Below, in pieces: positions 36,009-46,699 of a stretch of 64,000 nt of DNA; the first letter of the stretch is position 1; each line of letters opens with the position of its first letter. Source of the DNA: JBAOHV01 sp037045265 (GTDB lineage: Bacteria > Actinomycetota > Acidimicrobiia > Acidimicrobiales > Microtrichaceae); assembly GCA_037045265.1 (NCBI GenBank), contig JBAOHV010000016.1, positions 434,001-498,000 of the forward strand. Reading direction: 5' to 3'. Both the position numbers and the translations under genes were made by a program. A model generated the notes under the pieces. It was given only the letters and a program-made list of their open reading frames with translations. It did not search any database and was not told where the DNA came from.

Positions 36009-36310
36009 AGAGCACCTCCACTGCGGCGGGCGATACGGGTCTTGGAGCCGTCCGCGTCGACCCGGTAGCCGGCGCGGGTCGCCTTGCCGTCCGTGTCGAT
36101 CAGGGTGACGTTCGACGCGTCGATCGGCATGATCTTGTCGATGATGCCGCCCTGCTGCATCGCACGGGTCGGCTTCTGGTGGCGCTTTGCCACGTTGACT
36201 CCGTCGACCACGACCTGGTTGGACTTGGGCCTCACCTCGAGGACCTCGCCCTCCTTGCCGCGGAACTTGCCCGACAGGACCCGGACGTGATCTCCCTTGC
36301 GGATCTTCAT
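36005..36310 (-). CDS. rplX: 50S ribosomal protein L24
   Basis: 101 residues. The KOW domain opens with MKIRKGDHVRVLSGKFRGKE and VNVAKRHQKPTRAMQQGGII follows. An early 50S assembly protein. One base separates it from rplN. Confidence 0.96.
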   Translation of the reverse strand: MKIRKGDHVRVLSGKFRGKEGEVLEVRPKSNQVVVDGVNVAKRHQKPTRAMQQGGIIDKIMPIDASNVTLIDTDGKATRAGYRVDADGSKTRIARRSGGAL

Positions 36311-36311
36311 G

Positions 36312-36680
36312 TCAGATCACCTCCGGAGCGAGCGAGACGATGCGCATGAACTTCTTGTCGCGCAGCTCGCGACCGACGGGGCCGAAGATGCGTGTTCCGC
36401 GGGGCTGGCGCTGCTCGTTGATCAGCACTGCCGCGTTCTCGTCGAAGCGGATGTAGCTGCCGTCGGCACGGCGCTTCTCCTTCTTCACGCGCACGACGAC
36501 GCACCTGACGACGTCGCCCTTCTTGACCGAAGCACCAGGCAGTGCGTCCTTCACGGTGGCGACGAAGACATCGCCGATGGAGGCGTAGCGACGCTTGGAT
36601 CCACCGAGGACCTTGATGACGAGCACCTCGCGGGCGCCCGAGTTGTCGGCCACACGGAGGCGGGACTCCTGCTGGATCAT
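36312..36680 (-). CDS. rplN: 50S ribosomal protein L14
   Basis: 122 residues: MIQQESRLRVADNSGAREVL, VIKVLGGSKRRYASIGDVFV, RRADGSYIRFDENAAVLINE and RGTRIFGPVGRELRDKKFMR. Overlaps rpsQ by 4 bases. Confidence 0.97.
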   Translation of the reverse strand: MIQQESRLRVADNSGAREVLVIKVLGGSKRRYASIGDVFVATVKDALPGASVKKGDVVRCVVVRVKKEKRRADGSYIRFDENAAVLINEQRQPRGTRIFGPVGRELRDKKFMRIVSLAPEVI

Positions 36681-36958
36681 CGGGCACGCTCCAGGACCTC
36701 GACGACCCGCCAGCGCTTGAGCTTCGAGGTGGGGCGTGTCTCCATGACGCGCACCCGGTCGCCGATGTTCAAGTCGTTGGTCTCGTCGTGGACGTAGAGC
36801 TTCTTCGCACGCTGGACCGTCTTGTTGTAGCGGGCATGGCGCACTCGCTCGGTAACCGTGACGACAGCGGTGCGATCCATCTTGTCGGAGGTCACGATGC
36901 CTTCACGCACCTTCCGTGCGCTGCGTTCGGGCGCAGTCGGAGCGTTCTCGCTCATCAC
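36677..36958 (-). CDS. rpsQ: 30S ribosomal protein S17
   Basis: 93 residues with an N-terminal extension (MMSENAPTAPERSARK) before the OB-fold: VREGIVTSDKMDRTAVVTVT, KLYVHDETNDLNIGDRVRVM and ETRPTSKLKRWRVVEVLERA. Overlaps rpmC and rplN by 4 bases each. Confidence 0.96.
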   Translation of the reverse strand: MMSENAPTAPERSARKVREGIVTSDKMDRTAVVTVTERVRHARYNKTVQRAKKLYVHDETNDLNIGDRVRVMETRPTSKLKRWRVVEVLERAR

Positions 36959-37176
36959 GCCTCACCTCCTGTCGCCACCTCGGCGGCGACGATCTCACGT
37001 GCCCGCAACTCGGTGTTGAGCCGGGCGATGTCCTTCTTGGTCTGGGCGATCCGGGCTGAGTTCTCCAGCTGTCCGGTCGCGAGCTGGAACCGGAGCTTGA
37101 ACAGCCGGTCCTTCTCTTCGGCGATGCGTCCGATCAGCTCGGCATCGCCCAGGTCACGTGCAATGAGCTTGGCCAT
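36955..37176 (-). CDS. rpmC: 50S ribosomal protein L29
   Basis: 73 residues from the ATG at 37176 (MAKLIARDLGDAELIGRIAE), with EKDRLFKLRFQLATGQLENS and ARIAQTKKDIARLNTELRAR, the helical hairpin near the exit tunnel. Its ATG overlaps the rplP stop as TGATG; a longer in-frame extension is antisense noise over rplP. Confidence 0.95.
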   Translation of the reverse strand: MAKLIARDLGDAELIGRIAEEKDRLFKLRFQLATGQLENSARIAQTKKDIARLNTELRAREIVAAEVATGGEA

Positions 37177-37592
37177 CAGATGGACTCCTCCCTGCTGATG
37201 ATCCGTGCCTTGATCGGCAACTTCTGGATCGCACGGTTGAGCGCCGCACGAGCGATCGCTTCGTCGGGGTAGGTGAGCTCGAAGAGCACACGACCCGGAC
37301 GAACCGGAGCGACCCAGCGCTCGGGGTTGCCCTTGCCGGAGCCCATACGGGTCTCGGCGGGCTTCTGCGTGACGGGCTTGTCCGGGAAGATGTTGATCCA
37401 GACCTTGCCGCCACGCTTGATGTGACGAGTCATCGCGATACGGGAAGCCTCGATCTGGCGGGCTGTGATCCACCCTGGCTCGAGCGCCTGGATCCCGTAC
37501 TGCCCGTGATTCAGCTCGGTACCACCCTTCGATGTACCGGTGAGGCGGCCGCGATGGGTCTTGCGGTGCTTGACCTTCTTCGGCATCAACAT
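37176..37592 (-). CDS. rplP: 50S ribosomal protein L16
   Basis: 138 residues: KKVKHRKTHRGRLTGTSKGG, QYGIQALEPGWITARQIEAS, ITPDKP-like WINIFPDKPVTQKPAETRMG and EALNRA-like AIARAALNRAIQKLPIKARI. Near the A-site tRNA elbow. Follows rpsC by 2 bases. Confidence 0.96.
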   Translation of the reverse strand: MLMPKKVKHRKTHRGRLTGTSKGGTELNHGQYGIQALEPGWITARQIEASRIAMTRHIKRGGKVWINIFPDKPVTQKPAETRMGSGKGNPERWVAPVRPGRVLFELTYPDEAIARAALNRAIQKLPIKARIISREESI

Positions 37593-37594
37593 GT

Positions 37595-38530
37595 TCAGTC
37601 ACCGTCCCCGGGGCGGAAATGGGGCGTCTCGTGGTGCTCACGGGTGGAGCGCTCGATCTCCTCCTCCTCTGCGAGAAGGCGCTCGAACTCGGGATCGGCC
37701 TCACCGATGAGCGGCTTCATCTCCTCGTCCGACTCGGCCGGTGCAGCGGGAGGGGCCGGTGCCGCGGGAGCTGCATCGGCGACTGCGGGAGACTCGACCT
37801 CGGGCCACGTGGAGACGACGCGGGGCCGCTCGGCGCCGGCGGTGTCGCCGACGGCCATGGCTGCTTCCTTGGCGATCTTCTGCTCGTCGGTGCTCTTGTA
37901 GGGCAGGATGTCGCCCTTGTAGATCCAGACCTTCACCCCGATGCGGCCATAGGTGGTGCGGGCCTCACGGAAGCCGTAGTCGATGTCGGCACGCAGGGTG
38001 TGCAGCGGCACACGGCCTTCGCGGTACCACTCGGTGCGTGCCATCTCGGATCCACCGAGGCGACCGGAGCACTGCACGCGAATGCCGAGAGCCCCTGCCT
38101 TCTGAGCGTTCTGCACCGCACGCTTCATGGCACGTCGGAACGCGACCCTGTTGGCGAGCTGGTCGGCGACACCCTGGGCGATGAGAGCAGCGTCGAGCTC
38201 AGGCTGCTTGATCTCCTGGATGTTGAGCTGGACCTTGGGGTTGCCGGTCATCTTGGTGAGATCGGCACGGAGCTCGTCAGCCTGGGCCCCGCGGCGACCT
38301 ATGACGATGCCGGGACGAGCGGTGTGCACGTCGACACGGAGGCGGTCACGGGTGCGCTCTATCTCGACACGGCTGATGGCTGCGTTGGGCAGCTTGTTCA
38401 TCAGGTAGTCGCGGATCTTCCAGTCCTCGATGAGGTAGTCGACGTACTCCTCGCGGGTGGCGAACCAGCGGGACTTCCAGTCGGTCGTGACACCGAGGCG
38501 GAAGCCGTAGGGATTGACCTTCTGACCCAT
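37595..38530 (-). CDS. rpsC: 30S ribosomal protein S3 with acidic C-terminal tail
   Basis: 311 residues. Residues 1-215 are standard S3: GQKVNPYGFRLGVTTDWKSR, the KH domain with GRRGAQADELRADLTKMTG and the C-terminal domain ending RIGVKVWIYKGDILPY. A further ~85 residues rich in A, P and E (VEPAVADAAP-like and LLAEEEEIERSTREHHETPH) are absent from E. coli S3. The tail resembles those on L22 and L10 here. Its stop shares a base with the rplV boundary on the same strand. Confidence 0.94.
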   Translation of the reverse strand: MGQKVNPYGFRLGVTTDWKSRWFATREEYVDYLIEDWKIRDYLMNKLPNAAISRVEIERTRDRLRVDVHTARPGIVIGRRGAQADELRADLTKMTGNPKVQLNIQEIKQPELDAALIAQGVADQLANRVAFRRAMKRAVQNAQKAGALGIRVQCSGRLGGSEMARTEWYREGRVPLHTLRADIDYGFREARTTYGRIGVKVWIYKGDILPYKSTDEQKIAKEAAMAVGDTAGAERPRVVSTWPEVESPAVADAAPAAPAPPAAPAESDEEMKPLIGEADPEFERLLAEEEEIERSTREHHETPHFRPGDGD

Positions 38531-39186
38531 CAGTCGTCCTTCTTCTCGGTCTCGTCGGCGTCGGTCCCGTCGACGTCGGTCTCGACAGCCTCAGTCTCGA
38601 CAGCCTCAGTCTCGACAGCCTCAGTCTCGACAGCCTCAGTCTCGACAGCCTCAGTCTCGACAGCCTCAGCCTCGACAGCCTCTTTGCTCGCCTCGGACTC
38701 TGCTGCACCGGAACGGCTGCGAGCGACACGGCGGGCACGGGAGGAAGCGGCGTCGGTCGTGGTGCGACCCTTGCTGGCCAGACGATCACGGATCGCCGCC
38801 AGTTCAGCCGAGTCGTAGCGACCCACGATCACGGTGATGTGGCAGGTCCGCTTGCGGATCCGCGTCGCACGACCACGTGCACGCGGACGCCAGCGCTTCA
38901 TCGTCGGCCCCTCGTCGGCGAAGCATGCGCTGACGAACAGCTCCTCCGGCGGGATGTCGTTGTTGTTGCCGGCGTTGGCCACAGCGGAGTCCAGGACCTT
39001 CAGGATCACAGCGGCGGCGCCACGGTCACTGAACTCGAGGATGTTGCGGGCCTCGATGACGGACTTGCCGCGGATCAGATCGAGGACCTCACGGGCCTTG
39101 TACGCCGAGAAGCGGGCATGCCGGTGAACGGCGCGCACTCCTGGGCGCTCGTTGGTCTTGCGTTCGTCGAACGTGATCGCTGCCAT
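38530..39186 (-). CDS. rplV: 50S ribosomal protein L22 with repetitive acidic tail
   Basis: 218 residues from the ATG at 39186. The first ~125 are normal L22: VRAVHRHARFSAYKAREVLD, RPRARGRATRIRKRTCHITV (beta hairpin in the exit tunnel). Then a linker (LASKGRTTTDAASSRARRVA) and a tail of seven VETEA-like repeats ending TDADETEKKDD. Typical L22 is ~115 residues, so the extra ~90 residues at the C-terminus, outside the tunnel, are unusual. Upstream in-frame codons to 39372 overlap rpsS and are excluded. Confidence 0.94.
   Translation of the reverse strand: MAAITFDERKTNERPGVRAVHRHARFSAYKAREVLDLIRGKSVIEARNILEFSDRGAAAVILKVLDSAVANAGNNNDIPPEELFVSACFADEGPTMKRWRPRARGRATRIRKRTCHITVIVGRYDSAELAAIRDRLASKGRTTTDAASSRARRVARSRSGAAESEASKEAVEAEAVETEAVETEAVETEAVETEAVETEAVETDVDGTDADETEKKDD
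38581..38682 (-). repeat. 15-base coding minisatellite in rplV
   Basis: Six copies of CTCGACAGCCTCAGT (the sixth ends in C) and a partial seventh, near-identical at the DNA level, encode the VETEA tail of L22. Such identity predicts length variation by slippage between strains. Confidence 0.9.
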
Positions 39187-39470
39187 CACCGACGCCCCTT
39201 CGCGCCCTTCTCCTGCCCGGCATGGAACTTGAACGTCCGGGTCGGAGCGAACTCGCCGAGTTTGTGACCGACCATCGACTCGGTCACGTAGACCGGGACG
39301 TGCTTGCGGCCGTCGTGCACGGCAATGGTGTGGCCGATCATGTCGGGGATGATCGTGGAACGACGCGACCATGTCTTGATCACGGTCTTCTGGCCCTGCT
39401 CGTTGAGGGCGTCCACCTTCTTGAGCAGGTGGTCGTCCACGAAGGGGCCCTTCTTGAGGCTGCGTGGCAT
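39186..39470 (-). CDS. rpsS: 30S ribosomal protein S19
   Basis: 94 residues: MPRSLKKGPFVDDHLLKKVD, TWSRRSTIIPDMIGHTIAVH, VTESMVGHKLGEFAPTRTFK and KGRR-type end. In the 30S head with S13. Between rplB and rplV. Confidence 0.97.
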   Translation of the reverse strand: MPRSLKKGPFVDDHLLKKVDALNEQGQKTVIKTWSRRSTIIPDMIGHTIAVHDGRKHVPVYVTESMVGHKLGEFAPTRTFKFHAGQEKGAKGRR

Positions 39471-39488
39471 CGGAGCTCCTCGCTCAGA

Positions 39489-40326
39489 TCACCGACGTGA
39501 GCCGCGGGTGCGGCGACGACGGACGATCAGCTTCTGGGACGGCTTGTTGTTGTCTCGGGTACGGCCTTCGGGCTTACCCCACGGCGACACGGGATGGCGT
39601 CCGCCTGAGGTCTTGCCCTCGCCACCACCGTGGGGGTGGTCGACGGGGTTCATGGCGACGCCGCGGGTCTGCGGGCGAACGCCCTTCCAGCGGTTGCGGC
39701 CGGCCTTGCCGACCTTGATGAGATCGTGCTCGGAGTTCCCGACCTCACCGACGGTCGCACGGGCAGTCGATCGGCACACGACGCATCTCGGTGGAGGGCA
39801 GGCGCAAGGTGGCGAAATCGCCCTCCTTCGCCACGAGCTGCACGCTGGAGCCGGCGGAGCGGGCGATCTTGCCGCCTGCGCCGGCCTTCAGCTCCACGTT
39901 GTGGACCACGGTACCGACGGGGATGTAGCGCAGCGGCAGAGCGTTGCCGGTGCGGATCTCGGCGCCCTGGCCGGACTGCACGGTGTCGCCGACGTTCAGG
40001 CCCTTGGGGGCGATGATGTAGCGCTTCTCGCCGTCCACGTAATGCAGCAAGGCGATGCGGCACGTGCGGTTGGGGTCGTACTCGATCGAGGCGACCTTGG
40101 CGGGAACCCCGTCCTTGCGGCGCTTGAAGTCGATGACGCGGTACTGCTGCTTGTGACCGCCCCCACGATGACGCGAGGTCTTGCGACCGTGGTTGTTGCG
40201 GCCGCCCGACTTGGGCTTGGGAGCCAGCAGCGACTTCTCGGGGGTGTCGGTGGTGATGTCGCTGAAGTCCGACACCGTCTGGAAACGACGCCCCGGACTG
40301 GTGGGCTTGCGCTTGCGAACGGCCAT
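39489..40326 (-). CDS. rplB: 50S ribosomal protein L2, one frameshift
   Basis: About 279 residues. MAVRKRKPTSPGRRFQTVSD, RGGGHKQQYRVIDFKRRKDG and VHNVELKAGAGGKIARSAGS lie before an inserted C near 39762. The rest continues RATVGEVGNSEHDLIKVGKA and RGVAMNPVDHPHGGGEGKTS, including the histidine important for peptidyl transfer. Ends TRGSRR-type. Between rplW and rpsS. Confidence 0.95.
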
Positions 40327-40327
40327 G

Positions 40328-40627
40328 TCACTTCACCTCGAACAGGTCGATCTGGTCGCCGCCCGCGGAAAGGGTGACGATGGCGCGCTTGGTGTCGGGT
40401 CGCGAGCCGAACGTGGGTTTGCGGCGATTGCGCTTGCGCTTGCCCTTGCGGTTGAGCGTGTTCACGCTCGAGACCTTCACGCCCGGCCAGATCGCCTGCA
40501 CGGCGTCACGGATCTCGGGCTTGGACGCGCCGGGCGCGACCTCGAAGGTGTAGACGCCCTGGTCGAGCAGCCCGTAGGACTTCTCGCTCACGACCGGACG
40601 CAGGATGACATCGCGGGGATCCTTCAC
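40328..40627 (-). CDS. rplW: 50S ribosomal protein L23
   Basis: 99 residues from the GTG at 40627 (VKDPRDVILRPVVSEKSYGL), with VAPGASKPEIRDAVQAIWPG, VNTLNRKGKRKRNRRKPTFG and a DLFEVK end. L23 docks trigger factor at the tunnel exit. AGGAGG lies 7 bases upstream of the GTG. The apparent in-frame fusion to rplD is caused by one extra G in a run of five (40649-40653); corrected, rplD stops at the overlapping GTGA. Confidence 0.92.
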   Translation of the reverse strand: MKDPRDVILRPVVSEKSYGLLDQGVYTFEVAPGASKPEIRDAVQAIWPGVKVSSVNTLNRKGKRKRNRRKPTFGSRPDTKRAIVTLSAGGDQIDLFEVK

Positions 40628-41258
40628 GAGGCGGCCTCCTTGTCGCTTGGGGGCACCGGGCAGTGTCGCCTCGGTGAACACCACGAAGTCGCTGACAAGA
40701 ACGTCGTAGGTGTTGAGCTCGCCCGGCGTGATCACGTGCACCTCGGGGATGTTCCGGAAGCTCTTGGCGGCGTTCGCGTCGGTGGGCTCGATCACCACCA
40801 GGGACCGGCCCGATACGCCGAGAGCTGCGAGCGCGGCCAGTGCGTCCTTGGTGCTCGGCGTGTCGAACTCCCAAGCGGCGACCACGATGACCTTGTCCTC
40901 GGCGGCACGGTCGGACAGCGCAGAAGCGAGCGCGAGGCGCTTCATCTTCTTGGGGGTCTTCTGGTCGTACTTGCGGGGCTTCGGTCCGAGGGCGACACCA
41001 CCACCACGCCACTGCGGGGCGCGGATGGTGCCCTGCGCGGGCACGGCCGGTGCCCTTCTGCTTCCAGGGCTTGGCGCCACCACCACGGACCTCGGAGCGG
41101 GTCTTGGTGGACTGGGTGCCGGCGCGCTTGGCGGCGAGCTGGGCGACGACGACCTGGTGCATGACCGGCACGTTCGGCTCGACACCGAAGACGGCGTCCG
41201 CCAGGTCGACCTGGCCCGTTTCGGCGCCGGTGCGGGAGCGGAGCTTCACTGACGGCAT
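40624..41258 (-). CDS. rplD: 50S ribosomal protein L4, two frameshifts
   Basis: About 210 residues. The start is MPSVKLRSRTGAETGQVDLA, then QLAAKRAGTQSTKTRSEVRG and GGAKPWKQKGTGRARAG. An inserted base near 41034 shifts into TIRAPQWRGGGVALGPKPRK and ...DVLVSDFVVFTEATLPGAP, and a second insertion at 40649-40653 precedes the true end SDKEAAS. It starts overlapping the rplC stop (TGATG). Confidence 0.9.
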
Positions 41259-41924
41259 CAGGCTGCACCTCCATTGGCAGCAGCGCGACCCTTGACCGCG
41301 TTGCGGATGATGACGGTCCCACCGCGGGGGCCGGGGACCGCGCCCTTGATCAGGACCACTCCCCGCTCTGGCGTCTGCGCCGACGACGACCAGGTTGAGC
41401 GTGGTCACCTGATCGGCACCCATGCGCCCGGCCATGCGTGTGCCCTTGAACACCCTTGCCGGAGTTGCGCACTGACCTACGGCGCCGGGCTTGCGGTGGA
41501 CGCGGTGGGCACCGTGCGACGCAGGCGCGCCGCCGAACCCGTGGCGCTTCATCGACACCGGCGAAGCCCTTGCCCTTGCTGACCGCGGTGACGTCGACGA
41601 GCTCACCGGCTTCGAACAGGTCCGCGGCGAGCTCCTGGCCCACCTGATAGTCGCCGACGTCCTCGAGGCGCAGCTCGAGGAGCGTGACGCCGGGGTCGAC
41701 CCCGGCCGCAGCGTACTGACCGGCGGTGGGCTTGTTCAGCTTGCGCGCGTCCCGGTTGCCGTAGGTGACCTGGAGGGCGCTGTAGCCGTCGCGTTCTGGG
41801 TGTGCGGAGCTGGACTACCCGTGCAGGCGTGACGCGCAGCACGGTGACCGGGACGACGACGTTGTTCGTCGTCCCAGACCTGGGTCATGCCCAGCTTCTC
41901 TCCTACGATTGCCTTCTTCGCCAT
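41258..41924 (-). CDS. rplC: 50S ribosomal protein L3, multiple frameshifts
   Basis: The ATG at 41924 begins KKAIVGEKLGMTQVWDDE; then in changing frames come VLRVTPARVVQLRTP, QVGQELAADLFEAGELVDVT, AVSKGKGFAGV, KRHGFGGAPASHGAHRVHRK, MAGRMGADQVTTLNLVVVGA and GGTVIIRNAVKGRAAANGGA. Together these form a complete L3 of about 220 residues, so at least five indels lie between 41340 and 41880. I treat them as sequence errors because L3 is essential. Confidence 0.85.
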
Positions 41925-42242
41925 GGTGGCTCTGTCCTTTGGCGTGGTCCGACGAGATCCGCCGATCCCGCTCACGCAAGCGCTCCGCACAGGCAGACCT
42001 GGCGGAGCGGCGTCTCGGTTGTGCCGTGCGGTTCCGGATCGAACGAAGTCGATCCGGCCTACCCGGACGTCGATTGATACGAAGCCCCATCCGGGAGCGT
42101 CGGGGACCTACCGATCGAGGTGCGGTCCAACCGATGCGAATGCGGGGAGTGAATCCCACGGACGTACGACGACGTCCGTGACGACCTGTTGAACTTAGCA
42201 GGGAGCCAGCACCTCACCAAATCCCTGCTGGAATCCGAACGA
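41925..42242 (-). other. Gene-free 318-base gap between rpsJ and rplC
   Basis: No credible gene on either strand. On the minus strand it contains a 9-base inverted repeat (42157-42180), a GCAGGGA/TCCCTGC pair near the rpsJ end and several CGATCGG-like repeats. In most bacteria rpsJ and rplC are nearly adjacent, so this may hold a terminator, promoter or leader. I see no convincing -35/-10 pair. Confidence 0.5.
42157..42180 (-). repeat. Inverted repeat in the rpsJ-rplC gap
   Basis: CACGGACGT-N6-ACGTCCGTG, perfect 9-base arms with a 6-base loop. It could be an attenuator or terminator hairpin after rpsJ; no U-tract follows. Confidence 0.6.
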
Positions 42243-42563
42243 TCAGGCGTTCTGGATCTTGATCTCGATGTCCACACCGGCCGGCAGATCCAGCCGCTGC
42301 AGCGAGTCGACGGTCTTCGGTGTCGGCTCGATGATGTCGATCAGCCGCTTGTGGATCCGCATCTCGAAGTGCTCGCGGGAGTCCTTGTCCTTGTGCGGTG
42401 AGCGGATGACGGTGAAGCGGTGCTTCTCGGTCGGCAGCGGCACCGGCCCACGGACCTTGGCCTGGGTACGGGTCACCGTCTCGACGATCTTCTTGGTCGA
42501 CTGGTCGATGACCTCGTGGTCGTACGCCTTGAGGCGGATGCGGATCTTCTGGTCGGCTGCCAT
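42243..42563 (-). CDS. rpsJ: 30S ribosomal protein S10
   Basis: 106 residues from the ATG at 42563: AADQKIRIRLKAYDHEVIDQ, GPVPLPTEKHRFTVIRSPHK, REHFEMRIHKRLIDIIEPTP. Also the NusE component of antitermination complexes. The upstream in-frame stretch to 42620 is not conserved. It stands apart from rplC by 318 bases. Confidence 0.95.
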   Translation of the reverse strand: MAADQKIRIRLKAYDHEVIDQSTKKIVETVTRTQAKVRGPVPLPTEKHRFTVIRSPHKDKDSREHFEMRIHKRLIDIIEPTPKTVDSLQRLDLPAGVDIEIKIQNA

Positions 42564-42707
42564 GTGCGGTCTTCTCCAACGTTCACACACCCGTCGCTCG
42601 GGTGGGTCATCGACTGTCAAGGTGCGGGGCCCGTCAGACCGGGCCGGTCCGACGATCGTAGCGGTGCCGGACCCGGTGCGGCGCCAATCGCGGTGGGTCG
42701 AACGAGG

Positions 42708-42733
42708 AAGGGCGCCCCTTGCAGGGCGCCCTT
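42708..42733 (-). terminator. Hairpin terminator after tuf
   Basis: AAGGGCGCCC with GGGCGCCCTT, a 10-base perfect stem and 6-base loop, 33 bases after the tuf stop. It separates the str-type genes from the S10 group. No long U-tract. Confidence 0.65.
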
Positions 42734-42765
42734 CTCAACGTGCATTCCGCTCGGAGCGGGATGGA

Positions 42766-43958
42766 TCACTTGAGGATCTTGGTGACGCGACCAGCGCCGA
42801 CGGTACGCCCACCCTCGCGGATGGCGAACTTCAGGCCCTCGTCCATGGCGATCGGGGCGATCAGCTCGACCGTCACCGCGGTGTTGTCGCCGGGCATGCA
42901 GATCTGGGTGTCCTCGGGGAGGGTGATCGTGCCGGTGACGTCGGTGGTCCGGAAGTAGAACTGCGGACGGTAGTTGGTCTGGAACGGCTTGTGACGGCCG
43001 CCCTCCTCCTTGGTCAGGACGTAGACCTGGGCCTCGAAGTCGGTGTGCGGGGTGATCGAGCCCGGCTTGGCGAGCACCTGACCACGCTGGACCTCTTCCT
43101 TGTCGATGCCGCGGAGCAGGGCGCCGATGTTGTCGCCGGCCTGACCCTCGTCGAGGAGCTTGCGGAACATCTCGACACCGGTGCAGGTGGTCTTCTGGGT
43201 GGCCTTGAGGCCGACGATCTCGAGCTCGTCGCCGGTGTGGACGACGCCCTGCTCGATCTTGCCGGTCACCACGGTGCCACGGCCGGTGATCGAGAACACG
43301 TCCTCGATCGGCATGAGGAACGGCTTGTCCAGGTCACGCTCCGGCTCGGGGACGTACTCGTCCACCGCGGCCATGAGCTCCATGATCTGCTCCTGGGCGC
43401 CGGCGTCGCCCTCGAGCGCCTTGAGTGCCGAGACCTTGATGACGGGCGTGTCGTCACCGGGGAACTCGTACTGGTCGAGCAGCTCGCGGACCTCCATCTC
43501 GACGAGCTCGAGGAGCTCCTCGTCGTCGACGGTGTCGCACTTGTTGAGCGCCACGATGATCGCGGGCACGCCGACCTGGCGGGCGAGCACGACGTGCTCA
43601 CGGGTCTGGGGATGCGGCACCCTGCGGCGGCGTCGACCACGAGGATCGCGCCGTCGACCTGGGCCGCACCGGTGATCATGTTCTTGATGTAGTCGGCGTG
43701 ACCGGGCATGTCGACGTGCGCGTAGTGCCGGTTCTCCGTCTCGTACTCGACGTGGGCGACGTTGATGGTGATGCCACGCTCGCGCTCCTCGGGCGCCTTG
43801 TCGATGTTCTCGAAGGCAGTCGCGCTGTTGACGTCGGGCAGGCGGTCGGCGAGCGTCTTGGTGATCGCGGCCGTCAGCGTCGTCTTGCCGTGGTCGACGT
43901 GACCCATCGTCCCGACGTTGACGTGCGGCTTCGTCCGCTCGAACTTCTCCTTGGCCAT
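42766..43958 (-). CDS. tuf: Translation elongation factor Tu, one frameshift
   Basis: About 397 residues. G1 VNVGTMGHVDHGKTTLTAAI, G2 RGITI, G3 HVDMPGHADYIKNMITGAAQ, G4 IIVALNKCD, then domains 2 and 3 ending REGGRTVGAGRVTKILK. The frame breaks near 43620 between VVDAAAG and PQTREHVVLARQVGVPAIIV; it looks like a one-base loss there, unlike most shifts in this window. Delivers aminoacyl-tRNA. Follows fusA by 111 bases and is closed by a hairpin. Confidence 0.95.
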
Positions 43959-43988
43959 GGTCTGGATTGCCTTTCTTGCTGCAGTGAC

Positions 43989-44029
43989 GACTGCGTGACT
44001 GCGTTTGTTGAACTTGTGGGTGACTGCGT
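43989..44029 (-). repeat. Direct repeats upstream of tuf
   Basis: GACTGCGT (plus strand) occurs at 43989, 43997 (in tandem) and 44022, within the 111-base fusA-tuf spacer and 30-70 bases before the tuf start. Significance unknown. Confidence 0.6.
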
Positions 44030-44069
44030 GTAGACGATTACGCGACCGGCACGATGCGCCGGCGACTGG

Positions 44070-46187
<2,118 letters not shown>

Positions 46188-46225
46188 CGTCGTCTCGTCG
46201 TCTCTGGGGTTGGTGGGGTTCGGGA

Positions 46226-46698
46226 CTACCAGCGGTAGTGGGCGAATGCGCTGGTTGGACTCGGCCATCTTCTGGAGGTCTTCCTTGCGCTTCATCGATG
46301 CGCCGACGCCGTTCGATGCGTCGAGGATCTCGTTGGCGAGGCGCTCGGCCATGGTGCGCTCGCGGCGCTGGCGGGAGTAGCCGACGACCCAGCGGATCGC
46401 CAGGGTGTTTGCACGGCGGGGGCGTACCTCGACGGGGACCTGGTAGGTCGCTCCGCCGACCCGCCGGCTGCGCACCTCGAGTTGGGGCTTGATGTTGTCG
46501 ATCGCACGCTTGAGCGTGGCGATCGGCTCCGTGCCGGTCTTCTCCTCGATCATGTCGAGGGCTTCGTAGACGATGCGTCTCGGCGGTGGAGCGCTTGCCC
46601 CGCTGCATGATCTTGTTGACGATCTGGGTGACGAGCACCGAGCGGTAGATCGGATCGGGCAGCAGCTCACGGCGGGGGGCGGGACCCTTGCGGGGCAT
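46226..46698 (-). CDS. rpsG: 30S ribosomal protein S7, two frameshifts
   Basis: 156 residues when corrected: MPRKGPAPRRELLPDPIYRS, VLVTQIVNKIMQRGKRSTAE, then after an insertion near 46578 IVYEALDMIEEKTGTEPIAT, VRPRRANTLAIRWVVGYSRQ and, after another near 46242, RFAHYRW and the TAG at 46226. Organises the 30S head. Begins 1 base after the rpsL stop. Confidence 0.92.
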
Positions 46699-46699
46699 G

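Noticed and set aside
38581..38682. CRISPR-like direct repeat array
   Set aside because: Contiguous 15-base units without spacers, in frame within rplV.
40328..41185. Apparent L4-L23 fusion protein
   Set aside because: One extra G in the run at 40649-40653 explains it. Without it, L4 ends SDKEAAS at a TGA overlapping the L23 GTG, with AGGAGG placed correctly.
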